DNA from: Gnetum montanum
Lineage: Eukaryota; Streptophyta; Gnetopsida; Gnetales; Gnetaceae
Assembly (NCBI GenBank): GCA_015680685.1
Contig: MNCI01030281.1
Span: forward strand, 57,227 to 121,226
Direction: 5' to 3'
DNA length: 64,000 nt
Below the pieces are notes generated by a model. The model did no database searches. It had not been told where the DNA came from and saw only the letters and a program-made list of their open reading frames with translations. Positions 37,092-50,426 of this stretch are shown here, one piece after another. The position numbers were made by a program, and so were the translations under genes. How positions within the stretch are numbered: the first letter of the stretch is position 1; the number at the start of each line of letters is the position of its first letter.

Positions 37092-40000
37092 GGTTGGAAT
37101 TATAATAAAGGACCTTGTCCTCTATTTTAATTTCACTATTTCTAATCCTAGTGCCATGTTGTCATTTAGTGTAATGTTTGTGGATCTTGTTATGCATGAG
37201 GGTTATTATTTTATTTTCATGTAGGAGACTTAAATTTATTAATTGTTCTTTTTATGTAAGACTAATATTAATATCTTGGTCAAAGATTATTGGTAGTGTG
37301 TAGAGTTTGGTTTGAATCAACAATTTAGGTAGTTTACTGTACACTAATTAATATGGTGAATATTCTATAAGAAGCTTCTAGGTTGATCTATAGGCCCATA
37401 GAGCATCATTTAAGTAAGTGTTCCAGTCCTTCCTATACCTACTTGTAGTCCTTGTGGGGATTCTAGTAATTCATATGTTTGTGACTTTGATCTATTCATT
37501 TGCTTAGGGTTGATATGATGTAGTTAATTTATGTTCAATCCCAAGATGTTGCCTAAGCTTCTTAAATGTAGAATCTACAAGATTAGTACCACTATTTGAG
37601 ATTAGTACTCTAGGTACATTGAATATTTTTACCACTTCTTGTTGAAAAACTTTAACTATATCTAATGTAAATTGGCAATTGTAGCAACTTGTGTCCACTT
37701 AGCTAGATAGTTGACGATAATTATATATGACTTTCCATTCGACATGGATATGATGGAACCCATAAAATCAAATTTTCACATATCAAATATTTCTAATAGC
37801 TATATCCATTATTGTAGTCCTTCAAATCTAGTAGTCATCCTACTATCTCATTGACATCTTTCATAGAATTTTGTAAATTGGTATGCATTCTAGAATATAT
37901 TAGGCTAAAAATAGTCATCCATAAAAATCCTTGGGGTTGTTCATTTTCCTCCACAATGCACTCCACATGGTTTTTTTTGGTTTTCATTTGATATGAATCA
38001 TTAGATCATACCATTAACACACATCTTGCAAAGGTTGTTCTTTATTTCCATGAAGTTTTTGACCTAATGCAAAAACTGTTGCTCCTTTTTCTTATCCCAT
38101 TCAGTAGGGATTTTCTATGTGGTTAAATATGTAAGATAGTTTAAAAACCATGATTTTATATTAAGATTTAATCTATTGCTACATTTGCAAATAGCAACTT
38201 ATTTGGGAATTGATCTAAGAGTGTTTCCTCATCAAGGTCTTTATTTCATTAAAATGGAGATAAATGATCAACAACTACATTCTTAGTATCTTTTTTATCT
38301 ATCATCATAAGATCAAATTTCTGTAAAATTACAAGTTATTCTATGATACAAGGCCTTACTACTAGCTTATTCATTAGAAATTTGATGGCACTATGATCAA
38401 TGTAGACATAGATAGGATAGTCAAGCACATAATGTCTAAGCTTTTCAAGAGCATACACCATTGCCATTAATGCTTTATCTATGGTGATGTAGTTAAGTTT
38501 TACTCTTATGATGTTTCTACTCACATAGGAAATATAATACAAATGCCTTTGGTTGTCAAACTACATAAATACTACTCCTAATGCATAGCTAGATGCATAT
38601 ATCATCATTTGAAATAACTTTGTCTAGTTTACTACATGAATAATAGGGGTCTTGACAAGCTTTTTTTGGAGATGCTCAAAAGATTTTTCACATTCTTTTG
38701 ATCAAATAAATGACACATCTTGCTTGGTTAAATTGATTATTGGTTTTGTGATTTTAGTAAAATTCTTAATAAATCTTCTATAATACTAAGCATGACTAAT
38801 AAATGATTAGACATCTTTAACTATTGAAGGCCTTTGGGCAATGCCTTGTATGATATTTATTTTATGGGTCCACCTTGATCTCTTTTTCTAAAATTTTTTG
38901 CCCTAGAACTATATCCTCTTGAATCATTAAATGATTTTACTAATAATTGAGCTTAAGAATGGTTATAACACATCATTTCAACACTTTCTCTAGGTAGTCC
39001 AAGACTTATTCAAAGTTAAAACCATATGTAAGAATGTCATCCATAAAAACATCTACATCCATGTTAAATAGCTTTTGAAATATGTTGAGGAAAAGTCTTT
39101 GGAAGGTTGCAAGAGCATTAGAAATATTAAAAGACATTTTTCTATAAGCAAATGTCCCCCATGGACTTGTGAAAGTGGTCTTCTCTTAGTCTTCTAGAGG
39201 CAATTTGATTTGATTATTCTCATTATATCTATCTGAAAAAATATAGTCTTTATGCCTTATTATATCTAAAACTTGGTTAATAAATGATAAAGAAACATAA
39301 TATTTTAATGTCACCACATTTAATAACATGAAGTCTATATATACTCTCCACTTACAATCTTTCTTTGAGACAATGATAAATGAAATTACCTATTGAGTGT
39401 CTGTAATTGAATACATGTACCTTACATTTAATAGCTTTGCAAGCTCTTACTTGGTAGCTTCTTTCAATTTATGATTTAGTCTCCTCTGTGGTTAATGATG
39501 TGGTTTAAAAATTGGATTTGTGTAAATGCAATATTAACAAACGTATGAATCAATTCTCTTATTTCATCATCGAACCACACGAAAGCGATAGATCATTTAT
39601 TTATAACCTCAATTAATGTTTTTTTATCTTCTTTCATTAGGGTGGCATTAACTATTACCATTTTACCATTGTTTAATAATACCTACTCAAGTGAATCTAG
39701 TAATGTCTTAAGTTTTATAGACTCTAGTTCAATCTTGTATGGAATTTTTAACTTTCCCCGATCCATGTCTTTTTCCTCTTAATATCCTATATATGAAAGT
39801 TGCCTCTTTACTCATTTCATTTAATCTATCTTATCCATATAGGCACTTGTGAGTTTTTCATTTGGTTCCTTGCATATTTCAAACTTACATTCTTCCTCAT
39901 TAGTTAGTCAATTGGGTTCTTTCTACTTCATGATTGCTATATACAAGTACCTTTGTATACATACTTCTTTGGTACATACATTGTATGTTGAAATATGTCT

Positions 40001-40181
40001 TTGTGTAATTATCTATACTTTATGCACATAGTTACATCCCATATCATCATATGAGATGCATGGAACTCTTTGCTTTGGTATGGCTCCATGTTTATCCTAG
40101 GAGATTTCCAAGGATAAACCTTTAATTCCTAGCTTAGCATCAATCTTGCTAAGTCATGATCTCTCCATAATAATTGGAAAT
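37092..40181 (-). mobile_element. Element C, right part: integrase to protease
   Basis: This resumes element C after the A insertion. On the minus strand, from right to left, it contains a protease part (40181-39700), RT (about 39520-38780, with catalytic FMDDI near 39040 intact), RNase H (about 38700-38330, ALEKLRHYVLDYPIYVYIDH) and integrase (about 37900-37100, VVKIFNVPRVLISNSGT). Stops are dense. It is cut at 40181 by the 3' LTR of element D, within the protease flap region, so gag and the 5' LTR lie beyond the window or are lost. Confidence 0.75.
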
Positions 40182-41025
40182 TGATGAGCGGTGAGGTACC
40201 CTTATGCCTAACCATATGAATCACAAAGTGTTCAAGCATGATCCAGTCGAATTCTGTAGATTCTCTAGTTTCCAGAGCACTAGTATTCTATGAAGTGAAT
40301 CTTGCCCTAAAGCTCGTTTATTGTCTTCCCATTACACTTGTGAAGTATGAAGGATTAAGTGTAACCAAGGCATATGATTTTTATCATTTTATGTTTTATG
40401 GTTTGATGCTTAAAGAGAGATGAAGTGATTTAATGACTAATTTAATTTAACTAACTAACTAGTCTCTAACTAGTCCTAACATCTGCATCCAATCCCACTT
40501 TCCATACACATCTTGAATGTATGTATCCACTACTAAGTTACAACATGCTATGCTATTGGGTGCATGAAGTAATAATGCTATTGGGATTACCATGTGAATA
40601 CGTGTTACGCTTGAAGTAGTTGTACTTATGTATTTAATCTATATAGCTTATCTCACTTAATTAGCTCAATTACTGGAAAATATTAAATAAACAATTCAAA
40701 GCATTGAATGCATGAATAAATATCTAAACTATCCAGAATGTTGCAAGGTTTATCAAGAAGCTTGTCTTTATTGTTGTACACACTATCGTGGTACAACAAT
40801 GCTTGAATAAAGATCAGTACACTCAATGACTCGTATTGCGGGTGGTCGAGAAAGTATTCTAACTTTCGAATGGAAAAACTAAAAGAGCTTCGCAACACTT
40901 TGACTGACTGATGCCATAAATGTAGCTAGTGAGCACATATTTATAGGCAAGAACAGACCCTGCGTCGATGGGCCTAGTCAACACATGAAATGATGCATCA
41001 ACGGGGCCCAATCAACAATCCATCA
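40182..41025 (-). repeat. Element D 3' LTR
   Basis: Starts TGATGAGCGG and ends CCATCA. The U3 end (about 40970-41020) carries the repeated motif with GGGCCTAGTCAAC and GGGCCCAATCAAC. Confidence 0.85.
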
Positions 41026-42339
41026 TACCCCCACGATTGAATGAAAACTCATCCCTGAGTTTCTTTACAAAATTGGGAAGGTATGGGATTATTGACTAAT
41101 GCTAAACTTAACAAATTAACTTGACAAAATTGAGTACCCAAGTTTAGAAATCAACACATTACAAAAATTATGGTGTTCATGACACAAAATTGAACACCAT
41201 GACATGACTTTGCAAAATCAGATAGCACATCCTTTGATGTCTTGAAGTCAGTTGGGAAGATCAAATAGTCCCAGGTGGTAATCTTAATGGCAAATTTCTA
41301 GTGGAAGGCTCGGACCTCCTCCATGACTAGATTACGATTCTCCTTGGCCAATTTCCTTAACTCTATGTTTACCTTGGCTAGCTTTTCCTACTGTTGATGA
41401 ATGAATTCTTGCATTTGTTGCTTTTGTGCATCAACATTGCGCATGTAATGGTTTTCGATGGTCACTGATTTATTTTCTTGGTGCATCTGGACCAAGTAGG
41501 TTTTTGCTTTTGCTATGGACTAGTTGAAGATGGCCATCACCATTTCCTCAACTTATTTTAGTCATTTTTGAAGCTACTAAAATGCTTCATCTCTAGTTAT
41601 TGGTAGGCTGAGGAGCATGGGATCAGCAAAATAGGCATGCAATTTAGCAACTTCCATGGCCAAGCATTGGTTTTATGCTTGAGCCATTTAAGTTACCCTT
41701 CTAGGATGATGCACTTGCCCTTTGCTTCTAGCAGCTTTGAATGGGTTGCAATAATGTTATCTAAAAAATCAAAGATATTTGGAATCGATTACTCAGCTCC
41801 CACTAGTCGGTCCAACAATTCTTCATGTTGGGTTGCATTCAATCTTTCACTAACCATGTCTACAGATGTCTACACATCTTAAAGTGCAGGTATGTCTAGT
41901 ATAAATGCCGTAGGTTTGTTAAGTGCTTTTACAATTCAATCAACAACAACTTCAATAGTAGTCTTTTACCCTTGGAGTTGCATCACCAATATGATTGCCC
42001 CTTCGCCCTCCTCCATGTGCACTGAAAAGAAAGCAACATTCCTAGAGATTCCTAGGAGTAAATGGTGTTATGATAAAGACACCATCACCTCTTAGGCACA
42101 GGGATTTGATCTTGTGATCAACTACGTTTATTGGGTAGAGAATATTGGTCCACCTTTTTCCATTTGGCTAATTGTCTAAGTCACCTCATTAAGGTAACTC
42201 ATCATAGGTTGATTTACAAATGGGTCTTCACCACTCATTCCTACAAGTTTCTCTTGCTCATGTAAGAGCTGCTCTCAAATTTCACTCAAGTGCTCAATGG
42301 CTATGTAGGCCTTCATCATTGTTTCTTGAGTAGGTGGTG

Positions 42340-43319
42340 GAGGTGGTGGCTACTACTTCTCTTCTTTAGACATGACAAGTGTCTTGTCCTTCATCATTTC
42401 AAACGATAAGGCTATGGGAGTATGCCTGATTATGTCATTTGCATAGTGGATGATCCCTGTCCTTTTGCAAAGTTTCTGGATGAGGCAAGGAAAAGGTAAG
42501 GATTTCCTTCCATGTTCATTTTCTTTATAGTGCTTCTCGATTTTTAAATAGATCAATTGTGGAAGGTTCATTAGAAATCTCTCACTTCGCACGGTGCATG
42601 CTCGAGAGGAAAAGGTAGTCACCTTGTTGGGCCTCACTGTTGAATTGAAGTGATAAGCCACTATCTTAAAGTATACACATTTCGTCTATGTAAGTGCACC
42701 AAATTCCTTACGATCAATCCCATAACACCATTGGGTTCGCTCCTTTTTGTCCTCAAGGTCAACTTGTGTAGATAGCTATGCCAATTGTGTCCTAGTATCA
42801 GGCAACCTAAGAACTTGTGCAATAACATAAGCTTAGTAGGACACCTAAATGCCCTTGATCTTCACTATGGAGCCTACTCTTCTATTGTTCTAGAAGAGGT
42901 ACGTCTCTTTCATTTACCTCTCCAATGGAAGTGATGATTGACCACATGGAAGAGGTTTGCAATTGTGGTTTCACCTTTGTTGGAGCATGTTCTAAAAATG
43001 GCCCAAAGTTCAGTTCTTGGAGAACTAAGCATTGGATATCACAAGGCTTGATGGTGTCGAGGTAGGCTTGTGTTACTATGACTTCAAGTCTCGGTATGGG
43101 TTCTGATGCTTTCCCATGTTGCAATTGTTCTGTTTCAACTTCTTCTTCAACAATATGTTGAATAGATTCCACTTCAGGCTCCTCTCAAAGAGGTCCCATT
43201 GCATGGGTTGCTTCTAGTTGATCCTCAGCCTACACTTGTTGGCCCTTTTCAACCCTAGGTCATTTCTCCATTGGTTGTGATGGTCCTCCCTCCTATGGTC
43301 ATTTCGGTCTTAGTGCCAT
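42340..43319 (-). pseudogene. Element D env-like ORF
   Basis: The minus-strand ATG at 43319 begins MALRPK. It continues with breaks through LQELNFGPFLEHAPTKV (about 43010-42960), matching A and F. At 42661-42353 a well-kept segment runs AYHFNSTVRPNKVT ... SLPFPCLIQKLCKRTGI, like the conserved block of Athila ORF1/ORF3-type and related plant transposon proteins. The TTGCAG before the ATG seen in A and F is TTACAA here. Confidence 0.6.
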
Positions 43320-45400
43320 TTGTAATCACAACATGACCATTGGTTAGCAATTGTTGTGTAACATGAAATAATTGGACTACCTTATATCCTTGGGATAGTT
43401 AAACTTGGCTAAGTTGTGATTATGGCTGATTTAATCAATTTTAATCATTATTTTAGTTGTGTTTTAATGTTAACAAGTCATTCCAGAAGGTGTAGGAAGG
43501 GTTAACTCTCAAAAATTGATGGTTTCATATCGTTGTATTCATTAACCCTTTTGGAAAGTTAGAAAAATTTTCAAAAAATTTCATCAAAAACCTTAAGGTT
43601 TGTAGCTCCCATGATTAAGAGCTTACCTCTGGTAACTACAAGATCAAAAAACGAAGAGATTTGGACAAACGATTGGAAAGTTATGGGCTATGGAAGGTTT
43701 TAGGGTCTGAAAAATCGTAAAAAGCCCCTCGTGTTATGAAGGAAATGTTAAAAATTGCAAAGTGCTTGATGGTACTTATAGGATTTTTGGCATGCGTCAA
43801 CTAGGCCTAGTTGACTAAGCCCAATCGATGAGGTTAGCTACATCGACTAGGCCCAGTTGACGTGGCTATTGACCAACATTGACTTCGGTCAAACTTAAAA
43901 AATACAAGGAGTTTTTGAGTGAAATTGAGGTCAAATGGAAGTGCCAAAAGCCATAAACATAATGAAAATAGTAAAAGAGGGTGTTGAAGCTCAGAAAATT
44001 AGAAAATTCAGAAAATGGTTTGGAGAATGAATTTAATGAGAGTTTTAAGAAGCACATAGTGGAATACATAATGGGATATGTGAAAGATAGGATTGTAGCA
44101 ATGTCTAAGGTAAGGGGATAAGGGACTTAACTAATCAAACCAAGAGATATGCAAGTGGGTCCTCCCCATAGCAGGCACATGCCCTTTTTTCCCTTACATA
44201 ATCTCAACTAAGGAGTTCATGGGCTCCACAGTCGATTTCATGGTTATAAAAAGTTAAGGACCAACCCAAAAGAATCTATCTAATAATTCCAAAATATCAA
44301 ACTAATACATCAAGCATAACATAGAAATAGGTAATGAGGTGAGTTATGGCAGCATAGATGGATGACAGAGAAGGTGGGATGGAATCCCGAATTGAGGTCA
44401 TAAGAACTCCCTTGTGGAGTTTGTATTTAAAATGACTTAAGAAGATCCATCCTTAGTCCATACCAAAACCAGCCTCTTTCAATGACTCCACATTGCCACT
44501 CCAAGATCGATCCACCTCCTCAAGAAACAAAAGTGCTTACATAAAACAACCACTATTCTAGAAAATGAAGAAAAGAGAACTAGAATGTGAGAGAGAGGGC
44601 CTTAGTTAGAGGGGACCTTTAGGCATGGGTAACATGTCTTTCTAGTCCCATAACTAGTGCTTGTAGCTTGTCTATTTGTCTAAGGGGTGTGCTTTGAATT
44701 CTCATCATGTTTTTTCTCTTTCTTTATGTTTTCTTTTTTGGATGGGAACCACACCATGCAAAGACTTTATTTAGCTTCTTGAAGTGGTTGTCATGGAACA
44801 TTAAAGCACCCAAGTAAGTAAAAGTGTACAAAGAGTATTAAGTCCTTTTGAAGTCACACCCTGTCCAAACCTTTGAATCCTTTCCAATTCTAGAAACCAG
44901 CAAGGTCACCAATTTATTAAAAGTTTTTTTAATGAAAGGGACCTCAAACTTCCAGAATAAGGAAAATCATAGAGTTTGTGGATGGGTGAATGACCTAGAC
45001 TCACTGCTTGGTCCTTGAAAAATAAACCATGTCATAGTCATTAGACATTAAAATTCAAAAATAAAAACTAGACATTAACAATCACAACATTAAGCACAAA
45101 CCATCATTAGTAAACAACAACAGTGGCACTGTGTCCTATGGTAATAAAACACTTTTATTAGCAAAATTTAAAAATCACACTCAAACCAAATAAGGTAAAA
45201 TATATGAGAAAGTGTAAAATATTCAAGAAAGGTTCAAATGTACTAATGATGATGTCAAACAAAAAATGGTATAAAAATAGAAAAAATTTAAAAATTAAAA
45301 AGTTGAAAAATAAATAACTTGCAAAAATTAAAAATGTGGAAAACAAAAAATAGAAAAATGGAGGAGCCATATGGATGGTTAGCATGAAAGGCCATCTCCC
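43320..45400 (-). other. Element D spacer between integrase and env-like ORF
   Basis: No coding domain is seen. It contains a 20-bp perfect palindrome (43796-43815), a conserved motif (44614-44647) and an A-rich tract near 45200-45370. It aligns with 17150-18960 plus 25760-26100 in element B. Confidence 0.6.
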
Positions 45401-45479
45401 CCATGATTGAGTTGGAAGGAGGAGATCCAAAAAATAGAGTGTGTTTGTCCATCCATTGAGGTGTTAGTTGCATTGGCTT

Positions 45480-46720
45480 ATGTTTGTTCCAGGAAAGATT
45501 TCACTTGTTGGATGATGATCAACTACTTTTTATTTGGGCTCTTAGGTTTGTAGATTAACATGGCCCCAAAGCCAAAGGTTTGATCAATTATATAAGGTCC
45601 CTCCCACAATGTTTAGAACTTTGTTTTCTATGGTATGTGTGTTGAGTTCCAGTAGAGAACCTTATCTCCTAGTTGAAATTTCACTTTTAGTATTCTTTGG
45701 TCATGTTGTTGTTTATTAAATGCCTTGTGCACTTCATTCAAAGATAGGGCCACTAATCAGTTTTCATCTAGCACATTCAGGTTAATTAATCTTTCTCTTT
45801 GTGCTAGACTTAGTTCAAGGTCCATATCACAAGCTGTTAAGAGTGTACGGAGCTCAGATTAAATCAAGAATGTTGGAAGTTTTCCATACACTAGCTCATA
45901 GGGAGAGTATCCAATAAGGAGTTTCCACATTGAGTGGTAGGCCCAAAGGGCATTGTTGAGTTTTACACTTCAATCTCTCCTATATTTACTTATGATCCTT
46001 ATTAGGATCTTTGTGATCTCGTTGTTAGTTACCTCTACTTAACCATTGGCTTGGGGGTGATAGGGTGTTATCAATTTATGTTCGACCCCTAATAGTTGCA
46101 TAAATTTTTGAAAGGTGGCACTTGTAAAGTGAATTCCATTATTATAAATTAGTGCACGTGGCATCCCAAACCTATTTACAACATGTTCTTGTATGAATTG
46201 AGTAGTAGTAGATGATGTATAGTTAGTTACGGCTGTTACTTCTTGCCATTTAGTGTAGTAGTCAACTGCTATGATGATATATGTCTTTCCATTGGACATG
46301 AGTGTGATGGGACCCATGAATTCTATGCCCCATATGTCAAAGGGATATAGTCGTTGAATCCACTATTGAGGATCCTCTATTCGCACGGTCATCCCACCAT
46401 CTCGTTGACAACGCTCACAAGATTGGACAAACTGGTGGGCATCCCTAAAAATTGTAGGCCAATAGTATCCTGCCATTAAGATTTTTATGATTGTCCACCT
46501 CTCTACATAGTGGCCTCTGCAAGGGCCTTCTTGAGCATCCTAGAGAATGCATAGTTGATCTACATAAGGGACACACCAACGAACTAGCCATCAGTGCACA
46601 CCTTGTGAAGGTGTTCATTGATTTCCATGAAGTACTTTGCCTAATGAAGAAACTATTGTTTCTTCCTAAAATATAGACCTTGTGGCAACATACCATTTTG
46701 GATCAATGGGTACTTGGTCA
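45480..46720 (-). pseudogene. Element D integrase
   Basis: A well-kept core lies at 46317-46039: GPITLMSNGKTYIIIAVDYY, then TKWQE, and NNGIHFTSATFQKFM with the second catalytic region, where Asn replaces the usual Asp. It ends with ITPYHPQANG. The zinc-binding N-terminus lies at 46700-46380 and the C-terminal domain at 46030-45550. Stops remain on both sides. Confidence 0.72.
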
Positions 46721-46849
46721 TTTATTTCTTACCTAAAGAGAAGTTAGTCTAGGAATTAATCAAAGAGTGGACTCTCCTCCTCTTTATTATGCCATCTTAA
46801 GCAAGAGAGGTTATCAGTGATCACAGTCTCAGTTCCTTTCTGATCTACG

Positions 46850-48070
46850 ATTGTGAGATTAAATTCCTACAAGATAATGAGCCATTGTATGATACAAGGG
46901 CTCACCATTAGCTTATTCATTAGGAAGCAGAATAGCACTATGGTCTATGTGTACAAATACTTTATAACCAAGCACATAGTGCTTGAAATTTTTGAGAGCA
47001 TACATCACTGCCATTATTTCTTTCTTAATCATGGTGTAATTGAACTATGCACCCATAATGCTTTGGCTTGCGAAGTGGATATAATATAGATGTTTCTTAT
47101 TTTCCACCTCCATAAGCACTACTCTCAAGGCATAATTAGATGCATATGTCATCATATGGAATGGTCTGGACTAGTCTGGTGCCCATAGAATTGGAGTTTC
47201 TACAAGTTTTTCCTTCAACTACTGGAATGCATGTTTGCACTCCTTGGTCTAGATGAATGGAGCATCTTNAGAATGCATGTTTGCACTCCTTGGTCTAGAT
47301 GAATGGAGCATATTTTTTCATAAGCTCAACCAATGGCTTTATGATCTTAGAGAAATTCTCTATGAATCACCAATAGTAGCCAATGTGTCCAAGAAATGAT
47401 TTGACATCTTTCACTATCTCTCATTAATGTGTAATTCCTTGAATGATCGTTATCTTTTCCAAGTCTACCTCAATCCCTGCTCGAGTAATTCTGTGCCCCA
47501 ATACTATGCCTTCTTGGACCATATAATGGCTTTTCTACTAATTGAGCCTAAGGTTTTTTTTAACACATCTTTTCAGAACTTGCTCAAGATGGTCCAGGGC
47601 TTGCTCAAATGTAGCCCCATAGATAGAGAAGTCATCCATAAAGACTTCTACCCTACTACCAATCTGTTGTTGAAAAATGCTAAGGACCAGGCATTGAAAT
47701 GTTGTAGGGGCATTACATAGACCAAATGGCATCTTACAATATGCAAAAGTTCCCTAGGAATTCATGAATGTTGTCTTAGCCTAATCTTCTAGTGCAATTT
47801 GGATATGGTTATAGCCACTATAACCATCCAAGAAGCTATAATAGCAATGCTCAAATATGGTGTTCAACACTTAACCCATAAATGGTAATGGAAAATGATC
47901 TTTAAATGTTGCCATATTCAATTGCCTGAAGTTTATGAAGACTTGCTACTTACCACCTTTCTTTAGCATAGTTACGAGTGGGCTAACCCACTCACTATTT
48001 ATGATGGGATAGATGAACCTTGCATTGAGGAGTTATTCTATTTTCTTCTTGACAATCTATTTCAATTTTG
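46850..48070 (-). pseudogene. Element D reverse transcriptase and RNase H
   Basis: The best-kept RT palm of the Athila set lies at 47732-47538: MPFGLCNAPTTFQ, then VEVFMDDFSIYG with both catalytic Asp present. The fingers lie at 48060-47760 and RNase H at 47220-46860. A duplicated assembly join at 47225-47311 disrupts the start of RNase H. Confidence 0.75.
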
Positions 48071-48585
48071 GGTTTAACTTCCTTTGTGGTTATCTCCTTG
48101 ACTTCATGGCTAGGTTAGTATAGATGCAATGCTAGCATATCCTTGGATCAATTTTTTTCAGTTTGAGATATGACTAGGCAAAGGTTGTTGGCCATTTTTT
48201 GACAACCTACAATAGCTTGTCTTTTTGTTTAGGAGTAGGATTTGCATTGATTATGACTAGCTTGCCATTATTTAGAAATGCATACTCCATGCTGACTAGT
48301 AGAGTTTTTACTCTAGGGGCTCATGTTTGAAATTTTTAGGGATTTTCAACTCTCCCTAATAGGTATCATCATCTTCATCATTAGAGAGTTGGTGATGAAC
48401 TTGCTCAAGTTCATCCATGCCTTTGACATAAGCACATATTAGGCTCTTAGTTGGTTCCATGCATAATGTGCTACTGTTAACCACTAGGTGTCCTCCTATT
48501 TTGTGGCTATTGCGTACATACAGCTTTGGATATCTATTTCTTGTGCATACTAATTACATGCTATAATGAATGTACTCTTGATGGA

Positions 48586-48960
48586 CTAAATATTTTGCAT
48601 GCAATTGCACCCGTTATTATTGTACGTGATGCATGGAACATGCTTCTTCTCTAAATGTCCAAATTCATTTTTCTTTAAGATTTTCAAGGAGAGGTCCCTT
48701 ATGCCCATACGTGCATCTACTATGCTTAACCATGCCCTTCCCATAATGATGGGGAAGTCACCTTTACAATTTTCAACCTTAATCACCAAAAAATCTATAG
48801 GGTAGGACCACCTGAAAACTATGGTCACAATATCCTTCACTAATCCCAAAGGGATAGTGATTAACAGGTCTATCAAATTTAAATGAACGTTGCTCTTCTT
48901 GAGAGGAGGTACGTTCTAGGCCTTGTACATGTAATGAGAGATGGAATTGACACCAGAACC
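48586..48960 (-). pseudogene. Element D protease
   Basis: The minus strand reads WSYPIDFLVIKVEN, then FPIIMGRAWLSIVDARMGI, the flap and C-terminal part of a Ty3/gypsy aspartic protease. The active-site start near 48950 is decayed. Confidence 0.68.
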
Positions 48961-50410
48961 AGAATCAAGAAAAGCCTTGCATGGCTCATATCCAGTGATT
49001 TATAAGTAAATGAGAGGACTTCCTGGGTCAAATCTTTTCATGGGAAGATTGCCAGCCTTGATCTAATCAAATAAAACATGAGTTAACATATAGTGCAGAT
49101 CTGAGGTAGTGTTTGATTTGAAGGGTACTCGAATGTATGTGATGCAGAAGGTGAGAATGTTGGGGATATAGGGTGACTAGCTGCATTAGGTTGTGAGGGC
49201 TTGGAAGGACTGTTGGGTTGGAAAAAGGATTATTTTTGGATTGATTATTTGAACCACTTAGTTAGAAAGTTGGTTGTGAATGTACAACCCTCGTAGCATT
49301 TCGTTGTTGCAGCTATGAAGGAATTTCATCCTACATGTATGAAGTAGGAGATAACTAGGTCAAGGGTAGAGGGATGTGTGCAGATGGATGTAGATGGTAT
49401 GGATATGGGTTCTATTCTCAAGTAGATGGTGAATGTGTTTGGTGGTACTCTGGAGGGTAATAGTAATGTTGAAATAAGGCATGGCTTGCAGAACTTCATG
49501 GGGAGATAGGTTGCTAAACATAGTACCCATATGGATTTGATTGCTTATAAGGGTATTGTTGTCTTGGTAGCGGTATTTTTGATGACTATGATTAATTCCA
49601 CTNGTTGTCTTGGTAGCGGTATTTTTGATGACTATGATTAATTCCACTGTTGATATTATTCATTTGATTATGGTAGAGCTCCACTTGGATAGTAAGCCTA
49701 TTCTTATTGGTGGAACTACCTTAGATTACCTTGAGGATAAGACAGTCATTTGGATGCTTGCCTCTGTGCTAGTCAAGGATTCAACACGTACATCCCAAAC
49801 TCTTATAAGTGTGACATCATAGGGCAACATCCCATAGGATGTTTGTATTAACAGATGTCACAACCAACATTATCTTTGGATTCTATCTCCACAACTTATT
49901 CTACTGCATCAGCTTTGTCCTTACCTCTTTGGTAGGCATGTTTAGCTTATTTTTGCATCTTGCGGTTATGATCACTATTTTGCTCTTTGGATTCTTTAGC
50001 AATATTTATGGAAATTTCAAAATTTTCATCCAAAGAATCCCATAATTTATCAACCTTTGCCAAAATATCAAAAATAGATTTTTTGATGGGCAAGGTTTTC
50101 TTATTTACCATTTCATCGACTGGTGACTCCTCATCACAAAGTCAAACCTCACTTTTTCTTATAAAAGGATCCCTATTATACTCTTTTGCACTTTCCCTTT
50201 TTCATAACCCACCTTCTTCTTTGGCTATTTGCTCTATTAGTCTTTGGATTTGATGAGTTCTCAATTTAGACAATCTCCCTTGGGTATAAACCCTAAGAGT
50301 TCTTCTAGTTTTTTCTCTGAGACCATCTACAATATGGTGGAGTTGTTCCCGCTAAGAATAACCATGGGTAGGGCATTGATGTAAGAGAGAATAGTGTGTA
50401 CCCATGGCTA
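48961..50410 (-). pseudogene. Element D gag, partial
   Basis: A Pro/Gln/Tyr-rich tail is followed upstream by a zinc knuckle (CDIC, then KHPMGCC) near 49865-49825 and the charged middle part up to about 50410. The capsid N-terminus is cut off by element E. It contains one duplicated assembly join (49558-49648). Confidence 0.6.
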
Positions 50411-50426
50411 AAACACCACAAAATTC

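Larger units (their letters stand above)
40182..50410 (-). mobile_element. Element D: Athila-like retrotransposon, 5' end cut by element E
   Basis: A 3' LTR at 40182-41025 is followed rightwards by the polypurine complement TACCCCCACG, an env-like region, a non-coding stretch, integrase, RNase H, RT, protease and most of gag. Homology to the gag of A and B stops at about 50410, where element E begins. The rest of gag and the 5' LTR are outside the window. It sits inside element C's protease. Confidence 0.82.
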
